Shown here piece by piece: positions 63,274-64,000 of a DNA stretch of 64,000 bases. The notes beneath the pieces are model-generated. The model was not told where the DNA came from, ran no database searches, and worked only from the letters and a program-made list of their open reading frames with translations. The stretch is from positions 15,009,326 through 15,073,325 of the forward strand of contig NC_132926.1 of the NCBI RefSeq assembly GCF_047675955.1. The letters run 5' to 3'. A program made the position numbers and the translations under genes. This DNA is from Chlorocebus sabaeus. Its lineage: Eukaryota; Chordata; Mammalia; Primates; Cercopithecidae. Numbering within the stretch: position 1 is the first letter of the stretch; every line of letters begins with the position of its first letter.

Positions 63274-64000
63274 CAACAAGTTGATCAATATGAGCTATTA
63301 TTATTTTACTATCATTATTATTTTACTATTAATAGTAAGTATAAAACTACAAAATGATAGGCAATGAAATGAAAGCTTATTCTGCCACAATGTAAATAAA
63401 ATTCAGTTTCTAGTTAAACTGCATGTATTTAGATATATTTAATATTTACTCCATTAAGTAACACACTATCTTACTTTCCCATAAAAATACAAAAAAAATA
63501 TGATATATCAGTAGAGACACTGCTAACATTACTGAAATTAACCAAAAGGCACATGACATTTGCATTTTCAGCACTCACCAAGGTGCCTATTTCCATCAGG
63601 TACTTGATGTTTTGAAAACACTTTGACTTTCCTATCACAGAAGAATTATTCTAGATCTCAAGAGTTAATTAACTCATCTGCATTCTGACATCTAGCGAGA
63701 TGGATGGATCACAGTCTATCAGCAGGTGAATATATGTGTAGCAGATACTTTGCCTCAGTAAGTAATCATACTGTATATTAGACCACAAATATTTGAGGGG
63801 AAATGTTAATGATATACTCTTGTTTGTAAAATAATTCTTTTAAATCAACTGCTTCATCACCAGTTACAGATGGGATGTAGATACTCGTCTAAAACCATAA
63901 TAAGCCTCCAGCCATGGAGCTTATAAAAAAGGCCAGATCATAGCTTCCTAGTGCCTGTTAGCATCCATTAAACAGGGAGAGGATAATTGAAACTGAGTCA

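Overview
The window is primate, most likely human, nuclear DNA. It is AT-rich, has no operon-like gene packing, and carries about a dozen Alu elements of several ages. It also holds primate and older LINE-1 fragments, many mammal-wide MIR and L2 relics, and CA/TG/TCTA microsatellites. There are no bacterial genes, rRNA or tRNA genes, CRISPR arrays or intact mobile elements. Almost every open frame of 60-120 codons is chance or runs antisense through an Alu or LINE.

One protein-coding segment is secure. An internal exon of TENM2 (teneurin-2, a large synaptic adhesion receptor) lies on the minus strand at 51374-51649, flanked by a splice acceptor and donor. It encodes about 92 residues of the cytoplasmic N-terminal domain. 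The rest of the window is intron of this gene: 1-51373 follows the exon in transcription and 51650-64000 precedes it. I found no neighbouring recognised TENM2 exon.

Layout: 1-4800 is mostly unique with MIR relics. 4826-9460 holds three Alus, a TCTA microsatellite, L2 and MIR. 9590-10060 is L2. 10061-14700 is largely repeat-free. 14705-28820 mixes Alus, MIRs, an L1 3' end, an L2 split by a MIR, and dinucleotide repeats. 30325-35945 is a dense nest of L1, L2 and Alu. 37885-41262 is a 3.4-kb 5'-truncated L1. 42041-42078 is a (GT)12(GC)7 tract. 44077-51373 is about 7 kb with almost no recognisable repeats, leading up to the exon. 51950-55515 holds MIRs, an unassigned repeat, L2 and Alu. 60200-62560 is an old antisense L1.

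The most interesting unexplained signal is a 168-base open segment at 55838-56005 on the minus strand, about 4.2 kb upstream of the known exon. It has a GTAAGT donor, a usable acceptor and phase 1-1 boundaries that match the TENM2 exon, so it could be included in the transcript without breaking the frame. It is a candidate cassette exon and is not proven. I see no self-contained novel system in this window.
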